Source of the DNA: Piscinibacter sp. XHJ-5 | Lineage (GTDB): Bacteria; Pseudomonadota; Gammaproteobacteria; Burkholderiales; Burkholderiaceae_C | Assembly: GCF_029855045.1 (NCBI RefSeq) | Contig: NZ_CP123228.1 | Location: forward strand, 3,472,001-3,536,000 | Length of the DNA stretch: 64,000 nucleotides | Reading direction: 5' to 3' | Part shown: piece by piece, positions 44,867 to 54,139 of the stretch | Layout of the letters: each line of letters begins with the position of its first letter | Numbering within the stretch: position 1 is the stretch's first letter | Translations under genes and position numbers: made by a program | Notes under the pieces: generated by a model | What the model was told of the DNA's origin: nothing | The model's database searches: none | What the model saw: only the letters and a program-made list of their open reading frames with translations

Positions 44867-45139
44867 TCAGTTGACTGCGTCCTTGAGAGCCTTGCCGGGG
44901 CGGAACTTCGGCACCTTTGCCGCCTTGATCTTGATCGTCGCGCCGGTCCGCGGATTGCGACCGCTGCGCGCAGCACGCTTGCTGACGCTGAAGGTGCCGA
45001 AGCCCACCAGCGATACGCTGTTGTTCTTCTTCAGCGTCGTCTTCACGCCGCCGATGACCGCCTCCAGCGCGCGAGTCGCCGCCGCTTTGGAGATATCGGC
45101 CTGCTTGGCGATGTGCTCGATCAATTCCGATTTGTTCAC
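44867..45139 (-). CDS. hupB: DNA-binding protein HU
   Basis: 90 residues, exact HU length. [20 protein letters not shown], then [21 protein letters not shown] with the DNA-contacting arm, and the terminal helix. The nucleoid protein bends and compacts DNA. The GTG at 45139 with GAGGGGG 8 nt upstream gives the canonical start; the longer frame would add six residues. A near-ideal promoter lies upstream and tRNA-Val follows. Confidence 0.97.
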   Translation of the reverse strand: MNKSELIEHIAKQADISKAAATRALEAVIGGVKTTLKKNNSVSLVGFGTFSVSKRAARSGRNPRTGATIKIKAAKVPKFRPGKALKDAVN

Positions 45140-45222
45140 GAAGGTACCCCCTCTCAAGGTGTCTCACAAGGAATTCGGGATGGTGATTTGGGCCGCGTGA
45201 TGATGGCGCCACGGCTCGATTC

Positions 45223-45251
45223 ATTACAGCCGTGCGATACCCCAGTGTCAA
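45223..45251 (-). promoter_or_regulatory. Consensus-like sigma-70 promoter of hupB
   Basis: On the minus strand TTGACA (45251-45246), a 17-nt spacer and TGTAAT (45228-45223). This predicts a leader of about 75-80 nt. The rest of the 276-nt region 45140-45415, between the hupB start and the EamA gene end, holds nothing else I recognise. Confidence 0.8.
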
Positions 45252-45415
45252 GCGCGGAAGCGGATTCTATGCGTAATGACCAGCGTCAATGGAGGTGCGC
45301 GCGAGCGTGCTTGCACGCTTGACAACACAAGGGCCGGTGCTAGTTGACGCGCTGTGACGCGATGCTGCAATCGCACCGGTCGTGGCGATCAGCGCCCTCT
45401 TTCGTCAGCCGGATG

Positions 45416-46309
45416 TCAGCCGCCCGGATCACGCACGACGAGCGCAACGCCGATCGCGGTGAGTGCCATGCCGAGCATCATCAAGCCGCTCAACGATTCG
45501 CCGAAGATCGCCCACGCCATCACCGCCGTGCAAGGTGGAACCAGGTAGAGCAGGCTGGTGACCTGCGTCGCCGCACCACGCTGGATCAGCAGGTAGAGCA
45601 GCGAGCTGCCGCCCAAGGTGAGCGCGAACACCGACCAGGCCATGGCGCCGATGAACGCCGGATGCCAGTCGATCGCCTCCTGCTCCAGCAACGCCAGCGG
45701 CAGACTGACCACGAGTGCCGCGGCAAGCTGCACCGTGCTGGCGGCACGAACGTCGCAAGGAGCCACGTGCCGCTTCTGATACAGCGTGCCGGTGGTGATC
45801 GAGAGCAACGCAAGCAGCGCCAGCCCCAGATTGAGCGGCGTGATTTCGCCTGCGCCGAGCTTGCGCCAGACCACCAGCACCAGGCCGCCGAATCCGAGCA
45901 GCAAGCCGATCCATTGCACGGGCGTCACGGCGTGGTGCTTGCTGTCACGCGACGTCGTCGTGAGCCAGATGGCGGTCAGCACCGGCTGCAACCCGACCAG
46001 CAGCGCCACCGTGCCCGCGCCGATGCCTGCCTTGACGGCAGCCCACACGCCGCCCAGATACCCCGCGTGCATCAGAACGCCGGCCACGGCGAGATGCATC
46101 CACTGCGACCGATCACGCGGCCAGGCCACGCGCGCCAGCGCCACCCAGGCGCCGAAGCACAGCACCGACAGCGCATAGCGAATCGTCAAGAACTTGAACG
46201 GCGGAGAGTGCGGCATGCCGAACCGCGCGACGATGAAGCCGGTGCTCCAGATGAGCACGAACACCCACGGCATGGCGCGCAGCAGCGCGCCGCGGACAGC
46301 AGTCGCCAC
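45416..46309 (-). CDS. EamA/DMT-family transporter
   Basis: About 297 residues with ten predicted TM helices in two EamA repeats (first repeat from MPWVFVLIWSTGFIVARFG; second ending AIFGESLSGLMMLGMALTAIGVALV). Substrates of DMT exporters are diverse metabolites; none can be named here. The GTG at 46309 overlaps the pgsA stop (TAGTG) and has GAAGG 7 nt upstream; an ATG at 46273 would start at the first TM helix. Confidence 0.82.
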   Translation of the reverse strand: MATAVRGALLRAMPWVFVLIWSTGFIVARFGMPHSPPFKFLTIRYALSVLCFGAWVALARVAWPRDRSQWMHLAVAGVLMHAGYLGGVWAAVKAGIGAGTVALLVGLQPVLTAIWLTTTSRDSKHHAVTPVQWIGLLLGFGGLVLVVWRKLGAGEITPLNLGLALLALLSITTGTLYQKRHVAPCDVRAASTVQLAAALVVSLPLALLEQEAIDWHPAFIGAMAWSVFALTLGGSSLLYLLIQRGAATQVTSLLYLVPPCTAVMAWAIFGESLSGLMMLGMALTAIGVALVVRDPGG

Positions 46310-46878
46310 TAGCGGGCCTTCGCGCGGATCTCTGGCAGCGCCTTCTGCAGGTAGTAGATCATCGACCAGATGGTCAGCACGGCCGCGATCCAGATCAGCA
46401 TCGTGCCCCAGAGCCGGGTGTCGATCAGCCCGAACAGGCGGCCATCGAACAGCAGGAACGGGATCGCGATCATCTGCACCGTCGTCTTGATCTTGCCGAG
46501 CATGTGCACGGCGACGCTGCGCGATGCGCCGATCTGCGCCATCCATTCGCGCAGCGCCGAGATCGCGATCTCGCGCCCGATGATCACCAGCGCGGCGAAG
46601 GCATGCAGCCGCTGCAGGTGGACCAGCACCAGCAGCGCAGCACAGACGAGGAACTTGTCGGCGACCGGATCCAGGAAGGCGCCGAAGGACGAGGTCATGT
46701 TCAGCCGTCGGGCCAGGTAGCCGTCGGCCCAGTCGGTGATCGCGACAACGATGAAGAGCACCGTGGCTGTGATGTTGCGTGTGCTCTCGTGGACGCCGTC
46801 GAGGTAGAACACGCCGACGATCAGCGGAATCGAGACGATCCGCGCCCAGGTCAGCAGGGTCGGCAGATTGAAAAACAT
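46309..46878 (-). CDS. pgsA: CDP-diacylglycerol-glycerol-3-phosphate 3-phosphatidyltransferase
   Basis: 189-residue membrane enzyme making phosphatidylglycerol phosphate. The CDP-alcohol phosphotransferase motif DGYLARRLNMTSSFGAF plus LDPVADK supplies the conserved D..AR..G..D..D residues. Start MFFNLPTLLTWARI is family-like. There is no Shine-Dalgarno; CACAAT lies 6 nt before the ATG, a leaderless-type layout. It lies downstream of uvrC, the uvrC-pgsA order common in proteobacteria, with a small lipoprotein gene inserted. Confidence 0.95.
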   Translation of the reverse strand: MFFNLPTLLTWARIVSIPLIVGVFYLDGVHESTRNITATVLFIVVAITDWADGYLARRLNMTSSFGAFLDPVADKFLVCAALLVLVHLQRLHAFAALVIIGREIAISALREWMAQIGASRSVAVHMLGKIKTTVQMIAIPFLLFDGRLFGLIDTRLWGTMLIWIAAVLTIWSMIYYLQKALPEIRAKAR

Positions 46879-46921
46879 GCCGGCATTGTGCCCAAGCTGG
46901 AGCACGGCCCGAAATCGCGGT

Positions 46922-47410
46922 TCAGTTGTCGAGCGTGCGCGGCTTGAACTTGCGCTCGTCGTTGAAGAGAAAGGTCTCGCTGAACTTCCACGGCTTGGGC
47001 AGCCGCGACACATCGCCGAAGGGCGCCGCGCGGCGCACCGCGTCCATCGCGAGCTGCAGCGTGTCGGGCGCCTGCCCCGGCTTGCGCAGCACATCGATGC
47101 GGCGAATGCTGCCGTCGGCGTTGAGCTCGATCTCCAGTACCGGGATGGCGAGCAGCACGTCGGGCACGGTGCCGACATAGGTGCCCGTTGGGTTTGCGGC
47201 AACCAGGCGTCGCGCGGCCTGGAGGCGCACTTCGTTCATGCTGCGCACCGGGTTCGGCGTCGGCAGCCCGCCGCCTGGCGAATGGGTGGACGCCCGCGGC
47301 GCCCCCGGCCCGGGCGCCGGACCCGGAGCCGGCGAAGGGGTGGAACAGGCGCCCAGCAACGCCAGAACGGCGAGGCCATAGCGCTTGGAAATGATGTCAA
47401 TGCAGGGCAC
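46922..47410 (-). CDS. TonB-C-terminal-like lipoprotein
   Basis: About 162 residues. The N-terminus ends in LALLGAC, a plausible lipobox, followed by a Pro/Gly/Ala linker. The C-terminal ~90 residues resemble TonB/energy-transducer folds: [34 protein letters not shown], and [14 protein letters not shown]. No TM anchor typical of TonB is present, so direct energy transduction is doubtful. No ATG exists; GTG at 47410 is in frame and overlaps the end of uvrC by 14 nt, making it coupled to uvrC. Function unknown. Confidence 0.65.
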   Translation of the reverse strand: MPCIDIISKRYGLAVLALLGACSTPSPAPGPAPGPGAPRASTHSPGGGLPTPNPVRSMNEVRLQAARRLVAANPTGTYVGTVPDVLLAIPVLEIELNADGSIRRIDVLRKPGQAPDTLQLAMDAVRRAAPFGDVSRLPKPWKFSETFLFNDERKFKPRTLDN

Positions 47411-49328
47411 GGTAGATCTCCTCGGCCAGTTCACGCGACACGCCCTCGACGGTCGCCAGATCCTCAACGCTCGCGCTGGCCACGCCGCGGACACCGCCGA
47501 AGCGCTGCAGCAGCTTGGCGCGCTTCTTCGGGCCCACCCCGGCGATGTCTTCGAGCCGGCTGCCGCCCGTGCGCACACTGGCCCGGCGTGCGCGCATGCC
47601 GGTGATTGCGAAGCGGTGGGCTTCGTCGCGGATCTGTGCCACCAGCATCAGCGCCGCCGACTCCTTGCCGAGATAGACCTTTTCGCGGCCGTCGGCGAAG
47701 ACCAGTTCCTCGAGGCCGACCTTGCGGCCCTCGCCCTTTTCGACGCCGACGATCAGGCCGATGTCGATCCCGAGCTCCTCGAAGACCTCGCGCGCCATGC
47801 TGACCTGGCCGCGGCCGCCGTCGACGAGCACCAGGTCCGGCAGCCTCGCGCCGCCGCCGGGGCCCTGCTCCGCGAGCGCCGTGGCGATCTTCGCGTAGCG
47901 CCGGGTGAGGACCTGGCGCATCGCCGCATAGTCGTCGCCGCCGGTGATGCCTTCGATGTTGTAGCGGCGGTACTGGGAGTTCTGCATCCTGTGGTTCTCG
48001 AACACGACGCACGATGCCTGCGTCGATTCGCCTGCCGTGTGGCTGATGTCGAAACACTCGATGCGAAAGGTGTCGAGGTTCTCCACCGCAAGGTCCAGCG
48101 CCTCGACCAGCGCACGGGTGCGCGCCTGCTGAGAGCCTTCCTCCGCCAGCAGCTGCGCCAGCTTGATCTCCGCGCCCTTGATGCACATGTCGAGCCATGC
48201 GCGGCGGGGTTCTCGCGGCTGGTGCTGCGCGGTGACCTTCATCCCGCACTGCTGCGACAGCGCGTCGATGAGCGCGCGGTCCACCGGGTGGCTGAGCACG
48301 AGCAGGGGCGGCACGCCCGCATCGAGATAGTGCTGCGCGATGAAGGCCTCCAGCACCTGCACTTCCGGATCGCCGGCATCGTCGGCCTGCTCGCCGAGCG
48401 ACGTGGCGTCGTCGACATGCACCGGAAAGTACGGCCGATCGCCCAGATGGCGGCCGCCGCGCACCATGGCGAGGTTGACGCAGGCGCGGCCGCCCTGGAC
48501 CTTCACCGCCAGGATGTCCGCGTCCTTCGACGTCACGCCCGTGTTGTTCTCGACCGCCTGCTGGTGCAGCACGCGCGACAAGGCACCGAGCTGGTTGCGG
48601 ATCTCAGCCGCCTGCTCGAACTTCAAGGCTTCGGCGTAAGCCATCATCTGCGCCTGCAGCGCGTCCATCACCTCCTGCTGCTCACCGAGCAGAAAGCGCT
48701 CGGCATGGCTCACGTCGCGCGCATAGTCTTCCGGCTCGATGAGATTCACGCACGGGCCCGAGCAGCGCTTGATCTGGTACAGCAGGCAGGGACGCGTGCG
48801 GTTGTTGAAGACGGTGTCCTCGCAGGTGCGCAGCCTGAATACCTTCTGAATCAGCTGGATCGAGTCCTTGACGGCCCACGCGCTGGGATACGGACCGAAA
48901 TAGCGGTGCTTCTTGTCCACCGAGCCCCGGTAATAGGCGACGCGCGGAAACTCGTGTGAGACGATCTTCAGGTACGGATAGCTCTTGTCGTCGAGCAGCA
49001 GGATGTTGTAGCGCGGCTTGAGCGTCTTGATGAGGTTGTTCTCGAGCAGCAGCGCCTCGGCCTCGGAGCGCACCACCGTCGTCTCCAGGCGCACGATCTT
49101 GCCGATCATGTAGCCGATGCGCGTCCCCGCGTGGTTCTTGTGGAAGTAGCTGGAAACGCGCTTCTTCAGGTCGCGCGCCTTGCCCACGTACAGCACGTTG
49201 CCCTGAGCGTCGAAATAGCGGTAGACGCCAGGCAGGCCGGGCAGCGCCGCGACGTCGGACAGCAGGCGCTCGCGCGCCGGGTCATCGGGCGGCATCGCGT
49301 GGGCGACGGAATCTGGAGCTTCGGTCAT
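47397..49328 (-). CDS. uvrC: Excinuclease ABC subunit C
   Basis: 643-residue nucleotide-excision-repair nuclease. The GIY-YIG domain starts [26 protein letters not shown] (about 30-60). Next come a Cys-containing region ([13 protein letters not shown]), the UVR motif [19 protein letters not shown] that binds UvrB, the RNase H-like endonuclease core ([20 protein letters not shown]) and C-terminal helix-hairpin-helix motifs. Start ATG 49328 has CACAAT 7 nt upstream and no Shine-Dalgarno. Divergent from earP with 53 nt between starts. Confidence 0.97.
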   Translation of the reverse strand: MTEAPDSVAHAMPPDDPARERLLSDVAALPGLPGVYRYFDAQGNVLYVGKARDLKKRVSSYFHKNHAGTRIGYMIGKIVRLETTVVRSEAEALLLENNLIKTLKPRYNILLLDDKSYPYLKIVSHEFPRVAYYRGSVDKKHRYFGPYPSAWAVKDSIQLIQKVFRLRTCEDTVFNNRTRPCLLYQIKRCSGPCVNLIEPEDYARDVSHAERFLLGEQQEVMDALQAQMMAYAEALKFEQAAEIRNQLGALSRVLHQQAVENNTGVTSKDADILAVKVQGGRACVNLAMVRGGRHLGDRPYFPVHVDDATSLGEQADDAGDPEVQVLEAFIAQHYLDAGVPPLLVLSHPVDRALIDALSQQCGMKVTAQHQPREPRRAWLDMCIKGAEIKLAQLLAEEGSQQARTRALVEALDLAVENLDTFRIECFDISHTAGESTQASCVVFENHRMQNSQYRRYNIEGITGGDDYAAMRQVLTRRYAKIATALAEQGPGGGARLPDLVLVDGGRGQVSMAREVFEELGIDIGLIVGVEKGEGRKVGLEELVFADGREKVYLGKESAALMLVAQIRDEAHRFAITGMRARRASVRTGGSRLEDIAGVGPKKRAKLLQRFGGVRGVASASVEDLATVEGVSRELAEEIYRALH

Positions 49329-49369
49329 CGGATCGATTGTGCCGCCGCACGGCGATCCGCCTCGGCCGG

Positions 49370-49375
49370 GATAAT
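49370..49375 (+). promoter_or_regulatory. -10-like box immediately before earP
   Basis: GATAAT ends 6 nt before the earP ATG (49382). The intervening TTCAACG region has no Shine-Dalgarno. Initiation at about the A of ATG would yield a leaderless message. Confidence 0.45.
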
Positions 49376-49381
49376 TCAACG

Positions 49382-50431
49382 ATGCAGTGGGATGTGTTTT
49401 GCCGGGTGGTCGACAACTTCGGCGATGTGGGCGTGTGCTGGCGCGCCGCGGCCGACCTGGCGGCACGCGGGGAGCGCGTGCGCCTGTGGATCGACGACGC
49501 GAGCGCCCTGGCCTGGATGGCGCCGGGCGGGCATCCGCGGGTGGAGGTCCACGCCTGGCCGGACGAGGACGGCAGCACGCCCACGCCCGGCGACGTCGTG
49601 GTCGAAGCCTTCGGCTGCGACCCGCCCGCACCCTTTGTCGCCCGAATGGCCGCGATGCCGCGGCCGCCGGCATGGATCAACCTGGAATACCTGAGCGCCG
49701 AGGACTACGTCGAGCGCAGCCACGGATTGCCGTCGCCTCAGCCCAACGGGATGACGAAGTGGTTCTTCTATCCCGGCTTCACGCCGCGCACGGGTGGATT
49801 GCTGCGCGAGCCCGGGCTGGTTCGCCGGCAAGCCGGCTTCGACCGGCTTGCCTGGCTGGCGGCGCGAGGATCGGGGCCGCTGGCAGGGGAACGTGTGGTC
49901 AGTCTGTTTTGCTATGACAACCCTCGACTGCCCGCGCTGCTGGATCGACTGGCCCAGGCGCCGACGCTGCTGCTGGTCGCGGCCGGCACGTCGTCGGCGC
50001 AGGTGGCCGCTGCCCTGGGGCCGTCACTGACCCGGGGAGCGCTGAGGGCGGTGCTGGTGCCCTGCCTGTCGCAGATCGAGTACGACCACCTGCTGTGGGC
50101 CTGCGATCTCAACTTCGTGCGCGGCGAGGACTCCTTCGTTCGTGCGCAGTGGGCCGCTCGCTCCTTCGTTTGGCAGATCTATCCGCAACGCGACGGCGCG
50201 CATGCGCCGAAGCTGCAGGCCTTCGAGCGTCGCTTCCTGGCCGGGGCGTCGCCCGAACTGGCGGCGGGCGTAGGCCAACTATGGTTGTGGTGGAACGGAC
50301 TGGGCGACAGCGCCGCCACATTGCCGCCGTTGCAGCCGTGGGCACGGCACTGTGCCGCCTGGCGTGAAGCGCTGCTCGGACTGACGGATCTCAATACCCG
50401 GCTGCTGGGCTTCGTCGCCGAAAGACGTTAA
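49382..50431 (+). CDS. earP: EF-P arginine rhamnosyltransferase EarP
   Basis: 349-residue GT-B glycosyltransferase that transfers rhamnose from dTDP-L-rhamnose to Arg32 of EF-P. The N-terminal motif [15 protein letters not shown] contains the conserved aspartates Asp11 and Asp15. The sugar-nucleotide site region [14 protein letters not shown] is characteristic. The next gene is efp with the matching Arg32, which makes the assignment firm. The ATG at 49382 is family-like; an in-frame ATG 45 nt upstream overlaps the uvrC promoter region. Confidence 0.95.
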   Translation: MQWDVFCRVVDNFGDVGVCWRAAADLAARGERVRLWIDDASALAWMAPGGHPRVEVHAWPDEDGSTPTPGDVVVEAFGCDPPAPFVARMAAMPRPPAWINLEYLSAEDYVERSHGLPSPQPNGMTKWFFYPGFTPRTGGLLREPGLVRRQAGFDRLAWLAARGSGPLAGERVVSLFCYDNPRLPALLDRLAQAPTLLLVAAGTSSAQVAAALGPSLTRGALRAVLVPCLSQIEYDHLLWACDLNFVRGEDSFVRAQWAARSFVWQIYPQRDGAHAPKLQAFERRFLAGASPELAAGVGQLWLWWNGLGDSAATLPPLQPWARHCAAWREALLGLTDLNTRLLGFVAERR

Positions 50432-50583
50432 AATTGTGGGCTTTGCGCGTTGCGGGTGCTCTGCAAGGGTGCCCAAGCTCGTCAACCCGGCTGGTCCGGG
50501 CTTGAATCCTCGGCTTGAATCTCGGCTGGAGCGGCTCGCGCGCCCCCAACGCTCCACGCAGCGTTTCACACGGAAAAGTCGCT

Positions 50584-51138
50584 ATGAAGATCGCTCAGGA
50601 AATTCGCGCCGGCAACGTCATCATGCAAGGCAAGGACCCGATGGTCGTGCTGAAGACGGAATACAGCCGCGGCGGCCGCAACGCCGCCACGGTGCGCATG
50701 AAGCTCAAGAATCTGCTCAACAGCTCGGGCACCGAAGTCGTCTTCAAGGCCGACGACAAGATGGACCAGATCATCCTCGACAAGAAGGAGTGCACCTACT
50801 CCTACTTCGCGGATCCGATGTACGCCTTCATGGACGCGGAGTACAACCAGTTCGAGGTCGAGGCCGAGAACATGGGCGACGCCATCCAGTACCTCGAGGA
50901 CGGCATGCCGGTGGAAGTGGTGTTCTACGAAGGCAAGGCAATCTCGGTCGAGCTGCCCACCAGCCTGGTGCGCGAAGTGGCCTACACCGAGCCCGCCGTC
51001 AAGGGCGACACCTCCGGCAAGGTGATGAAGCCCGCCAAGCTGAAGACCGGCTTCGAGATCGCGGTGCCGCTGTTCGTCGAAACGGGCGACAAGATCGAGA
51101 TCGACACCCGTACCCACGAGTACCGCAAGCGCGTCTGA
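50584..51138 (+). CDS. efp: Elongation factor P (EarP-modified type)
   Basis: 184 residues in three beta-barrel domains. The modification loop reads [12 protein letters not shown], with Arg32 in the place of the lysine used by EpmA. EF-P relieves ribosome stalling at polyproline stretches after rhamnosylation. Start ATG 50584 matches [11 protein letters not shown]. The 152-nt gap to earP shows no obvious terminator, so it may have its own promoter. A strong hairpin terminator follows. Confidence 0.98.
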   Translation: MKIAQEIRAGNVIMQGKDPMVVLKTEYSRGGRNAATVRMKLKNLLNSSGTEVVFKADDKMDQIILDKKECTYSYFADPMYAFMDAEYNQFEVEAENMGDAIQYLEDGMPVEVVFYEGKAISVELPTSLVREVAYTEPAVKGDTSGKVMKPAKLKTGFEIAVPLFVETGDKIEIDTRTHEYRKRV

Positions 51139-51162
51139 GCGCTTGCGGCGTGCAACCAGCAA

Positions 51163-51183
51163 GGGGCACCTCGGTGCCCCTTT
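51163..51183 (+). terminator. Terminator after efp
   Basis: GGGGCACC (51163-51170) pairs with GGTGCCCC (51173-51180), followed by TTTCGCTTT. A second hairpin, CGCAAGCGC with GCGCTTGCG, overlaps the efp stop region just upstream. Confidence 0.7.
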
Positions 51184-51216
51184 CGCTTTGGCGAGAGGCT
51201 TTGCTAACGTGAGCCG

Positions 51217-53151
51217 ATGAAGACCCGACCGATCGTGCCGGCGCGTCTCGCAGCCACCGCCGACGGCGTGCCTTCCTGCGAGGACTACGCCGACGTGTAT
51301 CACCCGCGGGCGGGCGCGCTCCAGCAGGCTTTGCATGTCTTTCTCCGCGGCAACGGCCTTCCGGAGCGCTGGCGGGGACGCGAGCGGTTCGTCGTGCTGG
51401 AGACCGGCTTCGGCCTGGGCAACAACTTCCTTGTCACCTGGGACGCCTGGCGATGCGACCCGCTGGCCTGCCGTCGGCTGCACTTCATCTCCGTCGAGCG
51501 CCACCCGCTGACCCGCGACGACCTGCGCTCGGTGGCCCGCGATGCCGTCGTGCGGCCGCTGGCCGACCAGCTCGTCGCCGCGTGGCCGCCGCTGACGCCC
51601 AATCTGCATCGACTCGTGTTCGAGGGCGGCCGCGTCGAGCTGCTGCTGGCGCTGGGCGATGTGGCCGACTGGCTGCCCGAGCTGGTGGCGCAGGTCGATG
51701 CGTTCTACCTGGACGGCTTCGCGCCCGCGAAGAACCCTGACATGTGGCAGCCGCGCCTGTTCAAGGCCATGGGCCGGCTGGCGGCGCCGCAAGCGACAGC
51801 GGCCACCTGGACCGCCGCGCGCGGCGTGCGTGACGGCTTGCGCGCGGCCGGCTTCGACGTGCACACCGCGCCGGGGCAAGGCGGCAAGCGCGACATCACA
51901 CTCGCGCGCTATGCGCCATCGTTCACGCCGCGCCATTCGCCGGGGCGTTCCACTCGTCCGCCCGGCATCGGCCATGCGGCGATCGTCGGCGCCGGACTTG
52001 CCGGATGCGCCGTCGCATCGGCGCTGGCGCAACAGGGCTGGCGCTGCACACTGATCGACCGCCAGTCGGGTCCGGCACAGGAGACCTCCGGCAACCCGGT
52101 CGGACTCTTCCACGGCATCGTCAATGCGCAGGACGGTGTCCACGCGCGTTTCAACCGGGGCGCCGCCTTGCTGGCGCAGCGCTGCGTCGAACAGGCGATC
52201 GAGCGCCACGGCGTCCGCGGCAGCGTCGGCGGCGTGCTGCGGCTGGAAACGATGGACACCGATGTGCAGGCCATGACGCGCGTGCTCGAGCGCCTCGGCC
52301 TGCCCGGGGACTATGTCCGGGCGCTGGACGCCGCCTCCGCGAGCGAGTCGGCCGGGATGCGCCTGCAGCATCCGGCGTGGTTCTATCCGGGCGGCGGATG
52401 GGTGCGCCCGGCCGAGCTGTCGCAAGCGCTGCTGCGCGATGCAGGTGGCTCGGTCGAGTTCAGGCCCGGCATCGCGGTGCAGGCACTGCGCCACGCCGGC
52501 GACGCCTGGCAGCTCATGGACGCGGCGGGCACGGTCGTCGTGCGGGCCGAGGTGGTCGTGCTGGCCAACGGCGGCGACGCCCTGCGCCTCATCGGCGAGC
52601 CGGCGTGGGACGTGATGCGGGTGCGCGGCCAGCTGAGCTCGGTGGCATCGGCGGCGATGCCGGTTCACGCCCGCATCCCGATTGCCGGTGCCGGATACCT
52701 GCTGCCCAGCGTCGACGGCACCACGGTGTTCGGCGCCACATCGCAGCCTGGGGACGACGATCCGTCGGTTCGTGACGACGATCATCTGGCGAATCTGTTC
52801 CAGCTGGGTCGACTGACGGGCCTTGCGCTCGATGTGCCGCTTCGACTCCTGGGAGGCCGCACCGCGTGGCGCTGGGTCAGCGGCGACCGCCTGCCGATCG
52901 TGGGGGCCGTTCCCGACATCGATGCGGCACGGGGAGCGTTGCGGCTCGAACAGCCGCGTTTCGTGCCGCGCCAGCCGGGACTCCATGTCTTCACCGCGCT
53001 CGCTTCGCGCGGGATCACCTGGTGTGCGCTCGGTGCGCAGGCGCTGGCGTCGGCCATCGCCGGTGCCCCCTCACCGCTGGAAGCCAGCCTGCTCGATGCG
53101 GTGGATCCAGCTCGGTTCGTGTCGCGCAAGGCCCGTCGGCCTGCGCCGTGA
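51217..53151 (+). CDS. mnmC: Bifunctional tRNA mnm5s2U biosynthesis protein MnmC
   Basis: 644 residues in the fused MnmC form. The N-terminal methyltransferase domain (about 1-235) has LETGFGLGNNFL and FYLDGFAPAKNPDMW. The C-terminal FAD-dependent oxidase begins HAAIVGAGLAGCAVASALAQQGW and ends with the FAD-contacting SRGITWCALGAQ segment. It removes the carboxymethyl group from cmnm5U34 and methylates the product in tRNA wobble positions. Convergent with the small Lys-rich gene 2 nt away. Confidence 0.95.
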   Translation: MKTRPIVPARLAATADGVPSCEDYADVYHPRAGALQQALHVFLRGNGLPERWRGRERFVVLETGFGLGNNFLVTWDAWRCDPLACRRLHFISVERHPLTRDDLRSVARDAVVRPLADQLVAAWPPLTPNLHRLVFEGGRVELLLALGDVADWLPELVAQVDAFYLDGFAPAKNPDMWQPRLFKAMGRLAAPQATAATWTAARGVRDGLRAAGFDVHTAPGQGGKRDITLARYAPSFTPRHSPGRSTRPPGIGHAAIVGAGLAGCAVASALAQQGWRCTLIDRQSGPAQETSGNPVGLFHGIVNAQDGVHARFNRGAALLAQRCVEQAIERHGVRGSVGGVLRLETMDTDVQAMTRVLERLGLPGDYVRALDAASASESAGMRLQHPAWFYPGGGWVRPAELSQALLRDAGGSVEFRPGIAVQALRHAGDAWQLMDAAGTVVVRAEVVVLANGGDALRLIGEPAWDVMRVRGQLSSVASAAMPVHARIPIAGAGYLLPSVDGTTVFGATSQPGDDDPSVRDDDHLANLFQLGRLTGLALDVPLRLLGGRTAWRWVSGDRLPIVGAVPDIDAARGALRLEQPRFVPRQPGLHVFTALASRGITWCALGAQALASAIAGAPSPLEASLLDAVDPARFVSRKARRPAP

Positions 53152-53153
53152 TG

Positions 53154-53345
53154 TCAGCCTGCGCTCTTGCCGCCTTCGGCCGCGTCGTCCACCGGTGCGG
53201 CGGCTTCGGTGGGTTCGGCCGCCTGGTCCAGCGGCGGGAGTCCGGCGCTCTTGCGCGCTGCCTTTTCCTGCAGCTTTTCTTCCTTCTTCTTCTTCTTGGC
53301 CAGCTCGCGCTGGCGCTTCTCGAACGAATAGTTGGGTTTGGCCAT
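53154..53345 (-). CDS. Small Lys-rich conserved protein
   Basis: 63 residues: MAKPNYSFEKRQRELAKKK begins a strongly basic, probably helical segment, then an acidic Ala/Pro-rich tail. An AAGGA ribosome site precedes the ATG. I recall similar short MAKPNY...KRQRELAKK proteins in Burkholderiales annotated as hypothetical, but no function is known. The high charge suggests nucleic-acid or ribosome contact, which is inference. Confidence 0.7.
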   Translation of the reverse strand: MAKPNYSFEKRQRELAKKKKKEEKLQEKAARKSAGLPPLDQAAEPTEAAAPVDDAAEGGKSAG

Positions 53346-53430
53346 GGGCCGTGTCCTTCATCAAGTGGAACAGGCAGAGATTACGCCCATTTCCACAGGC
53401 GGCTTGTGAGGATTGGCGAGCAGCGAAGCG

Positions 53431-54090
53431 CTAGAAGCTCAGCGTCCTCACACCTTGAGGCGTGCCGAGCAGGCAGACGCTCGCGCGATGGCGGGCGAAG
53501 ATGCCCACGGTGATCACGCCGGGCCACTGGTTGATCTCGAACTCCATCGCGGCAGGATCGGTGATGCGAAGCCCGCGTACATCGATGATGTGGCCGCCGT
53601 TGTCGGTGACCACGCCCGCGCGCAGCGCCGGCTCGCCTCCCAGCGCACGCAGCCGCCGCGAGACCTGGGCGGCCGCCATCGGGATCACTTCCACCGGCAG
53701 CGGAAAGCGTCCCAGGGTCTGAACCAGCTTCGATTCATCGGCGATGCAGATGAAGCGTTCCGCGATGTCGGCGACGATCTTCTCGCGCGTGAGCGCGGCG
53801 CCGCCGCCCTTGATCATGTGTCCGGCCTGGTCGATCTCGTCGGCGCCGTCGATGTAGACCGGAATCTGCTCGACGCCATTGCTGTCGAGCACCTGGATGC
53901 CGTGGGCGCGCAGCCGCTCGGTGCTCTTCTCGCTGCTGGACACCGCACCGGCGATGCGGCCCTTGATGGTCGCCAGCGCATCGATGAAGCAGTTCACCGT
54001 AGAGCCGGTACCGACGCCGACCACCTGGCCCGGCACCACGTAGGCGAGCGCCGCCTGGCCGACCAGCGCCTTGAGTTCGTCCTGGGTCAT
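53431..54090 (-). CDS. rpiA: Ribose-5-phosphate isomerase A
   Basis: 219 residues. Substrate and catalytic segments are [30 protein letters not shown] (catalytic Asp) and [16 protein letters not shown]. It interconverts ribose-5-phosphate and ribulose-5-phosphate. The ATG at 54090 is family-like. A GATAAT box lies on the minus strand about 30 nt upstream. Divergent from pyrD, with 49 nt between starts. Confidence 0.97.
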   Translation of the reverse strand: MTQDELKALVGQAALAYVVPGQVVGVGTGSTVNCFIDALATIKGRIAGAVSSSEKSTERLRAHGIQVLDSNGVEQIPVYIDGADEIDQAGHMIKGGGAALTREKIVADIAERFICIADESKLVQTLGRFPLPVEVIPMAAAQVSRRLRALGGEPALRAGVVTDNGGHIIDVRGLRITDPAAMEFEINQWPGVITVGIFARHRASVCLLGTPQGVRTLSF

Positions 54091-54139
54091 GGAGTGTGTG
54101 ACGTTTGAGACAATCGTCCGATTATCCAAGACAGACTCC

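Noticed and set aside
45290..45360. Forward-facing promoter (TTGACA near 45319) upstream of the EamA gene region
   Set aside because: No plus-strand gene follows, and the -10 match is poor.
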